Below, piece by piece: positions 11,301 to 21,589 of a DNA stretch of 64,000 nt. Made by a program: the position numbers and the translations under genes. Every line of letters begins with the position of its first letter. Position 1 is the stretch's first letter. The notes under the pieces are model-generated. The model ran no database searches. It was not told the origin of the DNA and saw only the letters and a program-made list of their open reading frames with translations. This DNA comes from Edaphochlamys debaryana. Its lineage: Eukaryota; Chlorophyta; Chlorophyceae; Chlamydomonadales. The DNA lies in NCBI GenBank assembly GCA_016858145.1, contig JAEHOE010000025.1, positions 868,001-932,000 on the forward strand, written 5' to 3'.

Positions 11301-14177
11301 CGGGGAGGAGGCGGCATGAGGGGCAAGTCGGGTGCAGCTATGCCCCCGTCGCCTAACCCGCCTTCGCTCTACCCTCAATTTCCCTTGCCCTGTCCTAGCA
11401 ATCAAGGCGAGCCACCCCCTCCAATCTGTCCGAACCCCCGACGCTCGCACCCCATTGCTCCCTCTCTCAACCCACACCCCCACACCCCCAAGCCCCCCCG
11501 CCCCCCTCACCGCAGCAGCCGCGCCTCCGCCATGAACATCTTGTGCGCCCGCTGCAGCCCCGCCAGGGCGGTGCGCACCTTGGGCCGGGACAGGTCGTTC
11601 TCGGGGGGCAGAGCCAGGGGGGTGGCGGCTGGCAGGCGGGGCGGGGGGGAGGACGAGGAGGCGGGGAGGAAGTGGAGGTGAGCAACTGCCGATCCCTTTC
11701 ATCGCTCGAGCCCGCGGCCGAGCCGGGACCCCCACCCACCTGCCAGTCCCTCGGCCCGCTCCGCCATCTGCCTCGCCCGCGCGCGCGCCTCTGCCGCCTC
11801 CGCCTCCGCCGCGTCCAGCCGGGCCCCCAGCACCGCCGCCAGCTCCCCCTGCCGCGAGGCCTCAGAGCGGAGCCGGTACACCTCGGCCTGCACCCGGAAG
11901 CGGGGGTGAGGGAGCGGCGTCGCTGGAGGTTACGAACTGAGCGTTGTGCACGGATGTGCACGCGGCCAGGTCTAGTCTCTTCCGAAAGCAGAACGCCCCC
12001 AGCCTCCCACCCCCCGCTCCAGTCCCCCAGCCCCATGCCCCCCTTCTCCCCCCCCCCACAAACCCCACAGCCCACGCACCTTGAGCTCCGCCAGGCGCTG
12101 CGACCGCGCGTTGGCCTTGAGGTCCACCAGCTGAGCCGCCAGCGCGTCCCGAGTGGCCGTCAGCTGCCGCACCTGGCTGCGGAGGGAGTTGAGCAGGTGC
12201 GAGGCGCCGGCGCCCAGGGGCGCGGACTCGGGCCGGGCCCGGGCCTGGGCCCCGCTGGGCCCGCGCGGCGAGGTGATGGTGACCGGCTCCGCGGCCGCCG
12301 CCGCCTCTGCGGCCGCGATCTCCTGCAGCACGGCCTCACTGAGGACCGAGGCGGGGCGGGAGCCGCCGGCCTTGGACCGTGTGCTAGCGTGGCCGTAGCC
12401 GTTGGTACCTTTGGCGCTGGCGGCTCCGGCCTCGCTTGGCGCGGCGCTGGTGGAGCGGGAGGCGGGCAGGCTGCCGCGGGGGGAGGCGGTGGTGCCGGTG
12501 TTGCGGGCCGAGGCGGGGGGCTCCGAGGGGGGTTGGGAGGGCAGGTGCGAGGGCGCCAGGGACACTGCCTGGGAGGGCGCCAGGGAGCCGGCCATGGAGG
12601 GGGGCTGCGAGTACTCCTCCTCCAGGGGGGCGGCGCCGGGGGCGTGCGGGTGGGCCCCCGCGGAGGGTGCGGCGCCGTAGGGGTGGGAGTAGCCCTCGTC
12701 ACCGCCAGAGCTGCGGAAGGAGGGGCTCACCCTGCAGGCGGATAAGGGCGCGGTGCAGGGGCAAGGAGGCTTGTAACTCGTGCCGTTTTGGTATCGTCCC
12801 ACCGACCTACGCCCACCGCGTCAAGGATTGAACTCTGCTTCCTCCGCCACCACCAGCCGACCGACCGACAGCAGCTCCCCGCTGCCCTGTCCCCTGCCTC
12901 CCGCCCAAAGGCCCCACCAGCTCCCCGCCGCCCGCGCCCTCGCCGCTGCGTCCAGCTTGGCCAGCTCCGCCTCCCGCTCCGCCCGCGCCCGCACGGAGCG
13001 CTCCCCCTGCAGGTCGGACTCCAGCCTGGGCGCACATGGGGGGAGGGAAGGGAAGGGGAGGGGCAGAGGGGTTGGGGGCCGAAGCCTAGGGGTAGCGGGG
13101 CGGAGCGGGGGCCCGGCGGCCCCCGCAGCCCGTCCTGCGCACACCACCGGCTCACGGCCCCTCCTACCCCCGCACACCCCAGCACCTGGACCCCGCTTCC
13201 TTCCCCCCGTGCCAGCACCCCACCCCCCTTCACCCCACCTCCTAGCCGCCGCCACCGCCAGGCGCTGGTCGTCCCGCGCCGCCGCCAGCGCCTGCCGCGC
13301 CGCCGCCAGCTCCTCCTCCAGCGCCGCCGCCGAGCGGGCCGCGGGCAGCGACCGGTCCAGCACCCCGGGAGCGCCAGGGTGCGCGCCCGAGCGGCTGGGC
13401 TCGGGGATGGGGTGCGCGCCGCCGCCCTTGCCGCCCACGCGCCCCGCAGACTTGGGCCGCGCGGAAAAGGCGCGGACCGCCGCCGCCGCGGCGGCAGCGG
13501 CGCCCCCGGCGCCGCCGCCCACGGTCTTGGAGGCGGACCGGGGGCTGGATACGGCGCGGTACGGCGAAGGTCCCACGTGGCCCGTGGCGGGTGTGTAGTG
13601 CGCCCCGCCGCCCCCCTCCCGGATGGGCCCCTGCAGCGGCCGGAAGGCCGGGGCCGTGGGCGTGGGCCGGGCCTTGGTGGGGTCCATGGGCGAGCCGGGG
13701 AACGCGGGACCGTACAGGCGGCCGTCGTCGCCCATGATGAGGCCGCCCTGCTCCGCGCCCCGGGAGGAGGCGGAGGCGCCCGTGGTGGTGCCTTGGGAGG
13801 GGGTGGGTCGGGGGTTGGGGTTGTGGGGGGGTGGGGGAGGAGGTGAGAGGGAGCAGAAGAAGGGAGGGGCGGTCAGGGAAGGGGGTATGGTCGGGGCGCG
13901 GGCAACGGCAGGCTGTGTCGGGGGCGAGGTAAGGGCGGGTGGTGCCACCGCGTAGGGCCAGGCCGCCCTGCTCCGTGCCCCGCCCGCGCCCACCCATGCG
14001 CGCCACCGCGGTGCGGCCCGGGGGCATCTGGTGGCCCTTGCGCCCGTACGCGGCGATGAGGTGCTCCTGAGGGGGAGGAGAAATGCGATGTGTGTGGAAG
14101 GGGTGGGCAGCGCCCTCGGCCGCGGGGACCCCTCGTGTGGCGGGCGCGTCCAGAGCCTTGAGCCTCCGGGATATCAT
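8383..14177 (-). CDS. Large coiled-coil / low-complexity protein, unknown function
   Basis: Eight exons read leftward and join in consistent phase to about 1448 residues: 14177-13949, 13791-13239, 13025-12918, 12731-12080, 11887-11740, 11628-11511, 11245-11132 and 10807-8383. The ATG at 14177 gives MISRRLKALD; exon 1 could instead hold an intron ending at 14069, because the bases before 14068 look like a splice acceptor. Basic Gly/Pro-rich N-terminal modules (GDDGRLYGPAFPG) are followed by heptad-like Ala/Glu/Arg coiled coils: AALEEELAAARQALAAARD, then ERSVRARAEREAELAKLD, LLNSLRSQVRQLTATRDALA and DAAEAEAAEARARARQMAE. A short helical domain follows (AGAVEALVFITTHLAR). The last exon encodes 807 residues with coiled coil (EAIRLLAEEERRATAEAD), Ser/Val and Ser/Ala/Pro arrays and a Gly-rich tail. 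The layout suits a cytoskeletal, basal-body or flagellar structural protein, but no specific family is recognised. Confidence 0.6.
9590..9975 (-). repeat. Coding minisatellite (SVAG / SAAP arrays)
   Basis: Inside the last exon of the large coiled-coil gene. The minus strand encodes iterated GSVAGSVAGSVAASV and GSMAGSVAGS blocks, then tandem SAAP repeats, written by 12-bp periodic DNA (for example GCCGCGGATGGG repeated near 9620-9650). Replication slippage is the likely origin. Confidence 0.75.
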
Positions 14178-15126
14178 CGTAGAATGCCCTACGCCAAAGC
14201 TGAGCTCGGCTTTAGCCGCAGAGGCGTCGCCACTGAACCACTACGCATGCCGGAGGCAGGTGCCGCGAACCCACAACGCCGAAGCGCGCTATTTGCCACT
14301 TATAATAACTGAGCTGTATAGATACTGCCGACCGGTTATGGCCACAAGGAAGGAAAGGCCCTGGCTTCGAGACAGCAAGCCGCGGGCTTAAACAAACATC
14401 ACCACGCGGTCGCAACTCACCATCTATTGCTCGCGCTCCACCCAGAGCTCAGTCCACAGCTAAGAGTTGGGAGACGCGGTATCGCTTGATGTCATGGTCG
14501 CGCCCCGCAGCACAATCTTTAAGCGAAACGCGTTGTCTTAGTTAGAACGTAAGGCTAGTCACGATAGTCTCCGTGACAGTGACGTGGCAGTAGCCGCGTG
14601 GTCTCAGCTCAGCCGTGCCATGGGTTCGTGCCGGCGGTTGATACACACCGATGCGCTACAGCGCCGAAGCGGGGGGCGAATGAAGGAGTATCAGAGCTTT
14701 TGGTACAAGGGTGCCGCCCAAAGGAAGAGGGGGGCGTCAAGGCTGGGGGGGGGCAAGGGGACGGCTCGGGACGGCGGCACGCCGAGCCATTTGTGGCGAT
14801 GTGGCACGCTCCCGCGCGGAACCTCCTTTCCTCTGCCCCCGTTCCGCCCGAGTTACTGCTCCTGAGCATCAAGCCTCCGCGGTCGAGGAGCCAATGGGCA
14901 AGCCAGACACGTGTCCCCGTGAGGGTGGTTGGGTTACCAGCTGGTACAGCAGGGCGCTGCCAGCTGTCAGTGCGCGGCTGCGAGCAGATGCTTTCGCCGT
15001 TCAGGCTTACTTCAACCGCGACTCGGCGACAAGATTTAAGCTGACCTTATGCTTCTCACATACATAGACAAGCTTATAAGAGCAACGACTTATCCTTTCC
15101 TGCTTGAGCCCTAGTGATTTGCTGCG
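14178..15126. promoter_or_regulatory. Divergent intergenic region before the first CRAL-TRIO gene
   Basis: Separates the start of the coiled-coil gene (-) from CRAL-TRIO copy 1 (+). A TATA-like TTATAAG at 15074-15080 sits about 50 bp before the plus-strand ATG. No coding frame stands out. Identity to the second CRAL-TRIO copy begins at the start codon, so this promoter was not duplicated with the gene. Confidence 0.45.
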
Positions 15127-17271
15127 ATGGTCGAGTCGTCCGCGCCGCGCTTTGACACCGCTCCGCCGCTGCCCGCTGACCTGGTGGAGCGTGCGGCTGC
15201 GGAGCTGAACGAGACGCCGCAGAGCAGGGAGGACGGTCAGCGGGGCGGTGCCGCGACGGAGGGTCTGTGCGAGGGTGCGGGTAGGAGCCGTCAAGAATCC
15301 AGCAGTGCGGTCACACCCCTCCCCCTCCCCCCTCCCCCGCTCCCCCAGGCCTGCGGGCTCTGCACGAGTACTACGATGCCCACATCCAGGAGCGGCCCCA
15401 CAGGTGCGTGTGCATAGGGCGGGGGGGGGGGGGAGTGGTGGCGGCTGACAAGAGGCAGAGCGCAGCAGGTCGCCACCACACTCCCGCCCTCCCCCCCCCA
15501 GGATGGATGCGCCCTACCTGCTCATGTTCCTGCGCCACGCCAAGTTCGACCCCGCCCGCGCCCGGGGCCGGCTGGCGGCCATGGAGCGGTGGCTGAGGGA
15601 CTGCAGGGAGGAGATCGGAGACGTGAGGGGGAGGGCGGGGGAGAGGGGGGCGGGGGGCGGAACGGAGGCCGGAACAGATGCCACGTGCACACGATTACAG
15701 CTTCCGCCACCTTCTTTCGGCCCCCGCGCCCTCACCTTTCTGTGCTTCTCTCACGGTGCTATTCCGTGGTGTCTCTTTGTACGGCAGATTACCAAGATCA
15801 GGGGCACTGACTTCGTTGAGATGTACGAGCAGGGGTTCATGGGCATCCTCACCAGCGACCGGAGGTGAGTGGGGGGGGCAGGGGCAGGGGCTGCCCCTCA
15901 GGCTGTCAGTTTAAGACGCCCTGGGGCCTGACAAGGTAACGAAAGGCCTCCCCCACGGGCCTGAGTACCGTGCTGCACACCCGTGCCCCTCTAAGCCTCG
16001 CCTGCCCCCTGCCCAATAGCCACCTGTCATGCCCCTGCTCCCTTACTACACTCCATCCCCCCCACCCCGCCACCCCCCACCCCCCAGGACCCGCGACGGC
16101 TCCTGCATCTCGCTGCTGCTGCCGCACAAGATGGAGCCCCTGCGGGACCCCTCGCTGCTGCTGCGCTGGAACGTGTGGGTGCTGATGCGGGGCGTGCACG
16201 ACCCCTACATCCAGGTGGGGTGGGGATGGGGCGGGGTGGGGTGGGGGTTGCCGGGGGGGAGAGTAGTGGGCGAAAGGAGGGGCAGTGTGGAGGGGCTGGG
16301 GAAGGGCCTAGGCACGCGTACGACTCCGGCATCCTAGCAGGAACGAGGGTCCAGCTTGCAGGCACACGGCGCCGACCCCAGTGCAGCGCCCCAGGCGCCT
16401 GGCCGCGCCCGCGCCCACGCATCTCCTGCCCCCAACCTCTCTGCGCTCCACTCGCCCCTCAAGACCCCTCTGCCCCCCTCTCCCCCTCCCCCCAGGTGTG
16501 CGGCCAGGTCATTCTGGAGACCTTCGAGAGCTTCTCGCTGCTGCACTCGCTGCGCTTCCAGCAGGTGCCGCAGGGCGTGATGCGGAAGAACTTCAGGTTC
16601 GCGCAGGTGAGGGCCTCAGCAGGGTGGGGGGCGGAGGGTGGGGCGGAGGGTGGGGCGCAAGGGGTGTAGACGAGTCGAGGGCGGTGGAGCAAGGTTGGAG
16701 GGAGGTGTGTGGGACTGGAGGTGTTGCGGCTGGGGGGGGGGAGGCGGCCGCGCAGGGGGTGTTGAGGTAGCACCGGCCGTGGCCCCAGCACGGCGTTCCT
16801 TCCTACGTCCCCCCTTCCCCCCGGCAGGAGTGCATGCCGTTCCGCATGCGCGGGATCTGGATCACGCACCAGCCCGTCTGGATCGGGGTGCTGTTTGCCA
16901 TCGCCAAGTGAGATGGGCAAGAAGGGGGTCAGGGGGTGGTAGTGGGGAGGTTGGAGACAGGGCCAAAAGGCTGTGTTTGCGTCTGCATCGATAACTTCGC
17001 CATACAGTCCCAGACTTCGCTCGTCCCCACCCACCCCCTCCTCCGTCTCCCACCCTCCTCCTCTTACTCCTAATCTCCCCCCCCCAGGCCCTTCCTGTCC
17101 TCCAAGCTCCGCTCCCGCGTCCAGCTGCTCGGCTCCTCCCCCTCCGCCCTGGCCGCCCTGGTGGACCCCGCCCTGCTGCCCCCGGAGCTGGGGGGGAGCC
17201 ACGCGGACGCAGGGGAGGCGTGGTTCAGGGAGCAGCTGAGGGCGGAGGGCGGACAGGGGGAGGCCAAGTAG
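15127..17271 (+). CDS. CRAL-TRIO (Sec14/TTP-like) lipid-binding protein, copy 1
   Basis: Eight in-phase exons give 287 residues: 15127-15235, 15349-15403, 15502-15622, 15788-15864, 16088-16214, 16496-16606, 16828-16907 and 17088-17271. The N-terminal CRAL-TRIO-N helices are clear (DLVERAAAELNE; LLMFLRHAKFDPARARGRL matches the family's LLRFLRARKFD pattern). The lipid-binding core follows: a strand-turn segment (RDGSCISLLLPHKM), a helix starting VCGQVILETFESF, and the family hallmark MPFRMRGIWITHQPVWIGVLFAIAKPFLSSKL, in which an internal strand leads into the gate helix and the PFLSSKL motif. The last exon encodes the LPPELGG turn typical of tocopherol/retinal-binding members. Such proteins move a hydrophobic ligand (tocopherol, retinoid or phosphoinositide) between membranes; the ligand cannot be told from sequence. 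Tandem duplicate lies 1.3 kb downstream. Confidence 0.85.
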
Positions 17272-18459
17272 GCCGACACGCGGAGGCACATGGGGGAAGC
17301 CAAGGTGACTCGAGGCCAGTGGTGACATGAGGGGAGGAAGCAAAGGAGGAGCGCTGCGGCTTGACATTAAGGGCAGACGGGGAAGTGGACAGTTCGCGCA
17401 GGGGGTGCATGTGGGGAGCAGGGTTGCCTGCTGGGGTGATGGCGCTGGCCAGGTCCCCCGGTGTGGGGTTCACCGTCGAGGGCGCGGGTGAGCGAGCAGG
17501 AGCGAGCAAATGAACGAGGTGCCATTCATTCGTTGATAGGCATTGGCGGGGCCCAGTAGAGGGCGGGGCAGGCTTGAGGCTGGACGGGAGTACGCAAGCA
17601 CAAGCTTCTTGAAGCGGGGGTTGGGGCTAGGAAGGGCGCACACGTGGGGGAACGCTGAACGTGGTGCTGCACCTGTGTGGTGAGCGCGTGATGGCGCGAT
17701 GAGCTCATCGTCCGCAATCCGGCCACCGAGCCGCGCCCGGCTAGCTGCCCATCCAGGTTTCTGACGGCCCTGGTCGCGGCAACTCGCAGGCCGTGGAGTG
17801 CCGCGAGGAGTGCCGTAGGACCCGGCTTGACGGTTGGCCCTGCGCTACGCTCATGCTACGCATATGAGCTCTTAGCACAGTCCGCTTGAGTCTTGAAGGC
17901 TTCCGTATGCCGTAAAGTGTGCCAGATGCCGCTCGTGGACACCTGAGTCGCTCGCTGGGTCGCTCGCCATCCCCGGTGGTCGAGCTATCGCGGCTGACCG
18001 CCACGGCCCCGAACGACGTTTCCACTGTCACTGGCGCTAAGCAGCGTTAGCGCCTGCCTCTAAACTGCGCGAAGCCTTAGTCGCGCGGCAAACGATTGCA
18101 TTGACGACTTCCGCGAGTCGTCGCTACCACACCACCGCACGGCTCAGGTGATTTGGGAAGGTGGCAACAGCAACGAAGGATCTTGCGGACTGCGGGGGCT
18201 GGCTGCCGGTACCGGTGGGGGTGGGGGGCGGCCCGTGCGGGGGGCGGGCCGGGGCCGGGGAAGGCTGAGTGGTGGGGCTCCGATGGGGGGCGTGGCGCGC
18301 TTGGGTCGGCCCCCGCCACTGAAGCCACCAGCCCCAAAACGCAGCCACTGCTGACACAAGTGCATACACGCCGCAGCGCGCGCAGGGTTGAACGGCCACT
18401 AAGCCGCTCTTGGCAACACGACCCAGCCCCCCCGCCCCTCCACGACCGTGCGAGCAGGA
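17272..18459. other. Intergenic region between the tandem CRAL-TRIO genes
   Basis: Holds the 3' UTR of copy 1 and the promoter of copy 2. It shows no similarity to the promoter of copy 1. I see no open frame with domain-like composition. The segment 18180-18360 is G-rich, and 18360-18460 may be 5' UTR of copy 2. Confidence 0.45.
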
Positions 18460-18585
18460 ATGGTCCTCGCCGCGGCCGGCGCCAGCGCTGCCAGCGGGCC
18501 GGGGCCTCGCGCCGCTGCGCCCGCGGGCCCGCTCCCCCCTCCGGCAGCAGCAGCCACGTCGCCACCGCGCTCGCTCGGCGCCGCT

Positions 18586-21034
18586 ATGGTCGAGTCGTCC
18601 GCGCCGCGCTTTGACACCGCTCCGCCGCTGCCCGCTGACCTGGTGGAGCGTGCGGCTGCGGAGCTGAACGAGACGCCGCAGAGCAGGGAGGACGGTGAGC
18701 GGGGCGGTGCCGCGACGGAGGGTCTGTGCGAGGGTGCGGGCAGGAGCCGTCAAGAATCCAGCAGTGCGGTCACACCCCTCCCCCTCCCCCCTCCCCCGCT
18801 CCCCCAGGCCTGCGGGCTCTGCACGAGTACTACGATGCCCACATCCAGGAGCGGCCCCACAGGTGCGTGTGCACAGGGCGGGGGGGGGGGGGAGTGCAAG
18901 CAGGAGGAGCGCAGCAGGTCGCCACCACACTCCCCTTCGCCCCCCCCAGGATGGATGCGCCCTACCTGCTCATGTTCCTGCGCCACGCCAAGTTCGACCC
19001 CGCCCGCGCCCGGGGCCGGCTGGCGGCCATGGAGCGGTGGCTGAGGGACTGCAGGGAGGAGATCGGAGACGTGAGGGGGAGGGCGGGGGAGAGGGGCCTG
19101 CAGCCGCTATCCCCCACCGAGAGTTCTCCCAGCCAAGTCTCCCTCCACCCTACCTCTTCCGCCCTCCCCTCCCCGCAGCTGCAGGAGCTGCGCGGGGAGC
19201 AGTTTGAGCCCGTGTACGGAGGAGCCATCCTGGGGCCCCAGCGCAGGTGGATGGGTGGGAGAAGGAGGGAGGGAGGTGCAGAGGGTCAGCGCCGCCTGCC
19301 TCCCTTCTGGCAACGCAACCGCCAGGCAGGGGGCTGGCGGGGTGGGAGCACCCCCTCCACTCCCGTCTCCACAGCTGCTGCCCCACTCCCCACTCCCCCC
19401 AGAGATGTTGTGAGCCGGGATTGCACTCTGTTGGCCCTGCATTTCGCTTAACCTCGTCCCTCATTCCCCCCTCTCCCCCGACGCCTCTCCCGCACCCCAG
19501 GGCCCGCGACGGCTCCGTGGTCTCCCTGCTGCTGCCCCGCCGGCCCCGGCTGCTGGCGGAGGACCCGGGGCTGCTGCTGCGCTGGAACGTGTGGCTGCTG
19601 GGGCGGGGGGCGCACTGCCCCTACATGCAGGTGGGGGGTGGGGGTGGGGCGGGGGCGTAGGGGGTCGGGGGGGGGGGAAAGGGCGCCCAGGAGCGTGCGG
19701 CCTCCCCTCGATCTGCATTTGCAGGGCCCTTTCGTTCCTACCGGCTCCAGTTGCGTAACCCTCCTCCTCCCTTGTGCCCACGCTCCCATTGGCACCTACC
19801 TCGTCCGAAGCTCGTCCTTGAACGTCCTGACAACCCGAGTCCCTCAGCCTCCCCTTTTCCATCCCGACCCACTTGCTCCCCTCCTCTGGCCCCCTCCTCC
19901 GGCCTCTCCTCCGCCCTCACCTCCGTCCCCAGTCCCTGGCCACCTCCTTCTACGGCCCCCGCCTCCGGGCCCTCCCCGCCCGGCCCCCTCCGAGCCCCCC
20001 CTGCCCCACTCCTCCTTCCCCCCCCCGCCCCCCAGGTGTGCGGCCTCACCCTGCTCGACTCCCTGCGCGGCCGCAGCGCCACCGAGGTGCTGGCGCTGCG
20101 GGGGGTGCCGGTGGGCGTGATGCGGAGGAACGTGCGGTTCGCGCAGGTGGGGGTGGGGGTGGGGGGCCGGGCGGGGTCTCGGGAATGGGGGTGGATGGGG
20201 AGGGGTGAGGGGAGGCTGCGCTCCGCACCGCAGTACGGGTAGCGCTCCGGGGGAAGCGGGGCGTGGGTGCAGAGGCCGGCGTGGGGGGCCGAGGACGCGC
20301 GCCCTGGTGTAGCCGGCAGGCCCCCGGAGGGGACTCCACTCCCCTCTGCCCCGCTCCCCGCCCCCCAGCTGCTCTACACACCTCCTGCTCCCGCCTGACA
20401 TTCCCCTCCCCCCCTTCCCCCGAAGGAGGTGATGCCGTTCAGGCTGCGGGGGGTGGTGCTGCTGCACCCCCCGCCATGGCTAGGGCTGCTCATGGCTCTG
20501 GCATGGTTGGGGGGGTGGGGATGGTGGGGGGGTGGCGGGGTGGACGCCGAGGGGTGGGCGTGCAGGCTTGTGTGTGCGACTGTGTGTGTGGGGAGCGCGC
20601 ACGGGACTCGCCAGACCTTCACGGAGCGGCTGATGAGGGGACTGCCGGCGGGCGGGTGCCCGAGGGCCGGACAACGCAGCGAGTGGGCTAGGTGCCGTGG
20701 ACGTTCCGTTGTCTTCTCTGCCTTTCTGCCTGCCTTGGCCCCATGGCCGTCAGCTCTCATGGCTCGCCTCTGCCTCAACTCCGTCCCACACCCCTTCGCC
20801 GGCCCCTTCCTAACCCCCCCTCCCAGGCCCTTCCTGTCCTCCAAGCTCCGCTCCCGCGTCCGGCTGCTCGGCTCCTCCCCCTCCGCCCTGGCCGCCCTGG
20901 TGGACCCCGCCCTGCTGCCCCCGGAGCTGGGGGGAAGCCACGCGGACGCAGGGGAGGCGTGGTTCAGGGAGCAGCTGAGGGCGGAGGGCGGACAGGGTGA
21001 GGGGCGGCGGGACGAGAAGGGGGAGGTCGTCTAG
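18586..21034 (+). CDS. CRAL-TRIO (Sec14/TTP-like) lipid-binding protein, copy 2
   Basis: Same eight-exon structure as copy 1, giving 293 residues: 18586-18694, 18808-18862, 18950-19070, 19179-19246, 19501-19630, 20036-20146, 20426-20505 and 20827-21034. Exons 1-3 and their introns are almost identical to copy 1, and exon 8 is nearly so. Exons 4-7 have diverged: LQELRGEQFEPVYGG replaces copy 1's ITKIRGTDFVEMYEQ, and the gate-helix region reads MPFRLRGVVLLHPPPWLGLL. An Asn-to-Cys/Met change precedes exon 6. The C terminus differs (GRRDEKGEVV). The start given is the ATG homologous to copy 1; an in-frame ATG at 18460 would add 42 residues of Ala/Pro/Arg-rich, transit-peptide-like sequence. Probably the same molecular role with a different ligand or compartment. 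Confidence 0.82.
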
Positions 21035-21589
21035 GGCTCCTCGCGCTCTTGGTACTGTACTAAGAGCGAAGTTGTACTGGGCCGAGCAGCCGGGTCATCT
21101 CACCGGCACGGGGGCAGGCGGAGGGGCAAGAAGAGCGTCCAACGACCAGGGTCCCCGATGCAGTCGAACAAAACTATCCATCTCCGCGAGTTGTCAGGAA
21201 TTTGAGACATGCGATACTACATGCTTACTGCTTCGGCATCCCGAGGTTGGCGGTCGGGGTCCGAGGAAATGTCGGAGTGCGAGTCGAAGGAAAGTATCCA
21301 TTCCTTCAGTACGGCACCGATCTTCGCCCGTAATATCTCGTCAAATTGGCCAATAAGCCATCTTACCAATCACATATGTTCTTGTAGCGTGCATTCAAGC
21401 TCATGTGCAGTCGTTATGTCGAGGATGACTGTGGGCGAAGCAACATGCACCGTAGCGTCGCGGCTGGCGGCCCGAAGTAATGGTGAAATTTGAGCCTGTA
21501 CAGTTTTGCATTTGAAACTTCGATGTATTATTCACGGGCGCTGCATTCTGGTGATGCCGTGGTGTGCGTTTCGCCGCAATTGAAATGGC
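21035..21589. other. Intergenic region
   Basis: Downstream of CRAL-TRIO copy 2 and upstream of the next plus-strand gene. Less GC-rich than its surroundings from about 21150, with two TATCCATT/TATCCATC words. No recognisable coding content. Confidence 0.4.
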
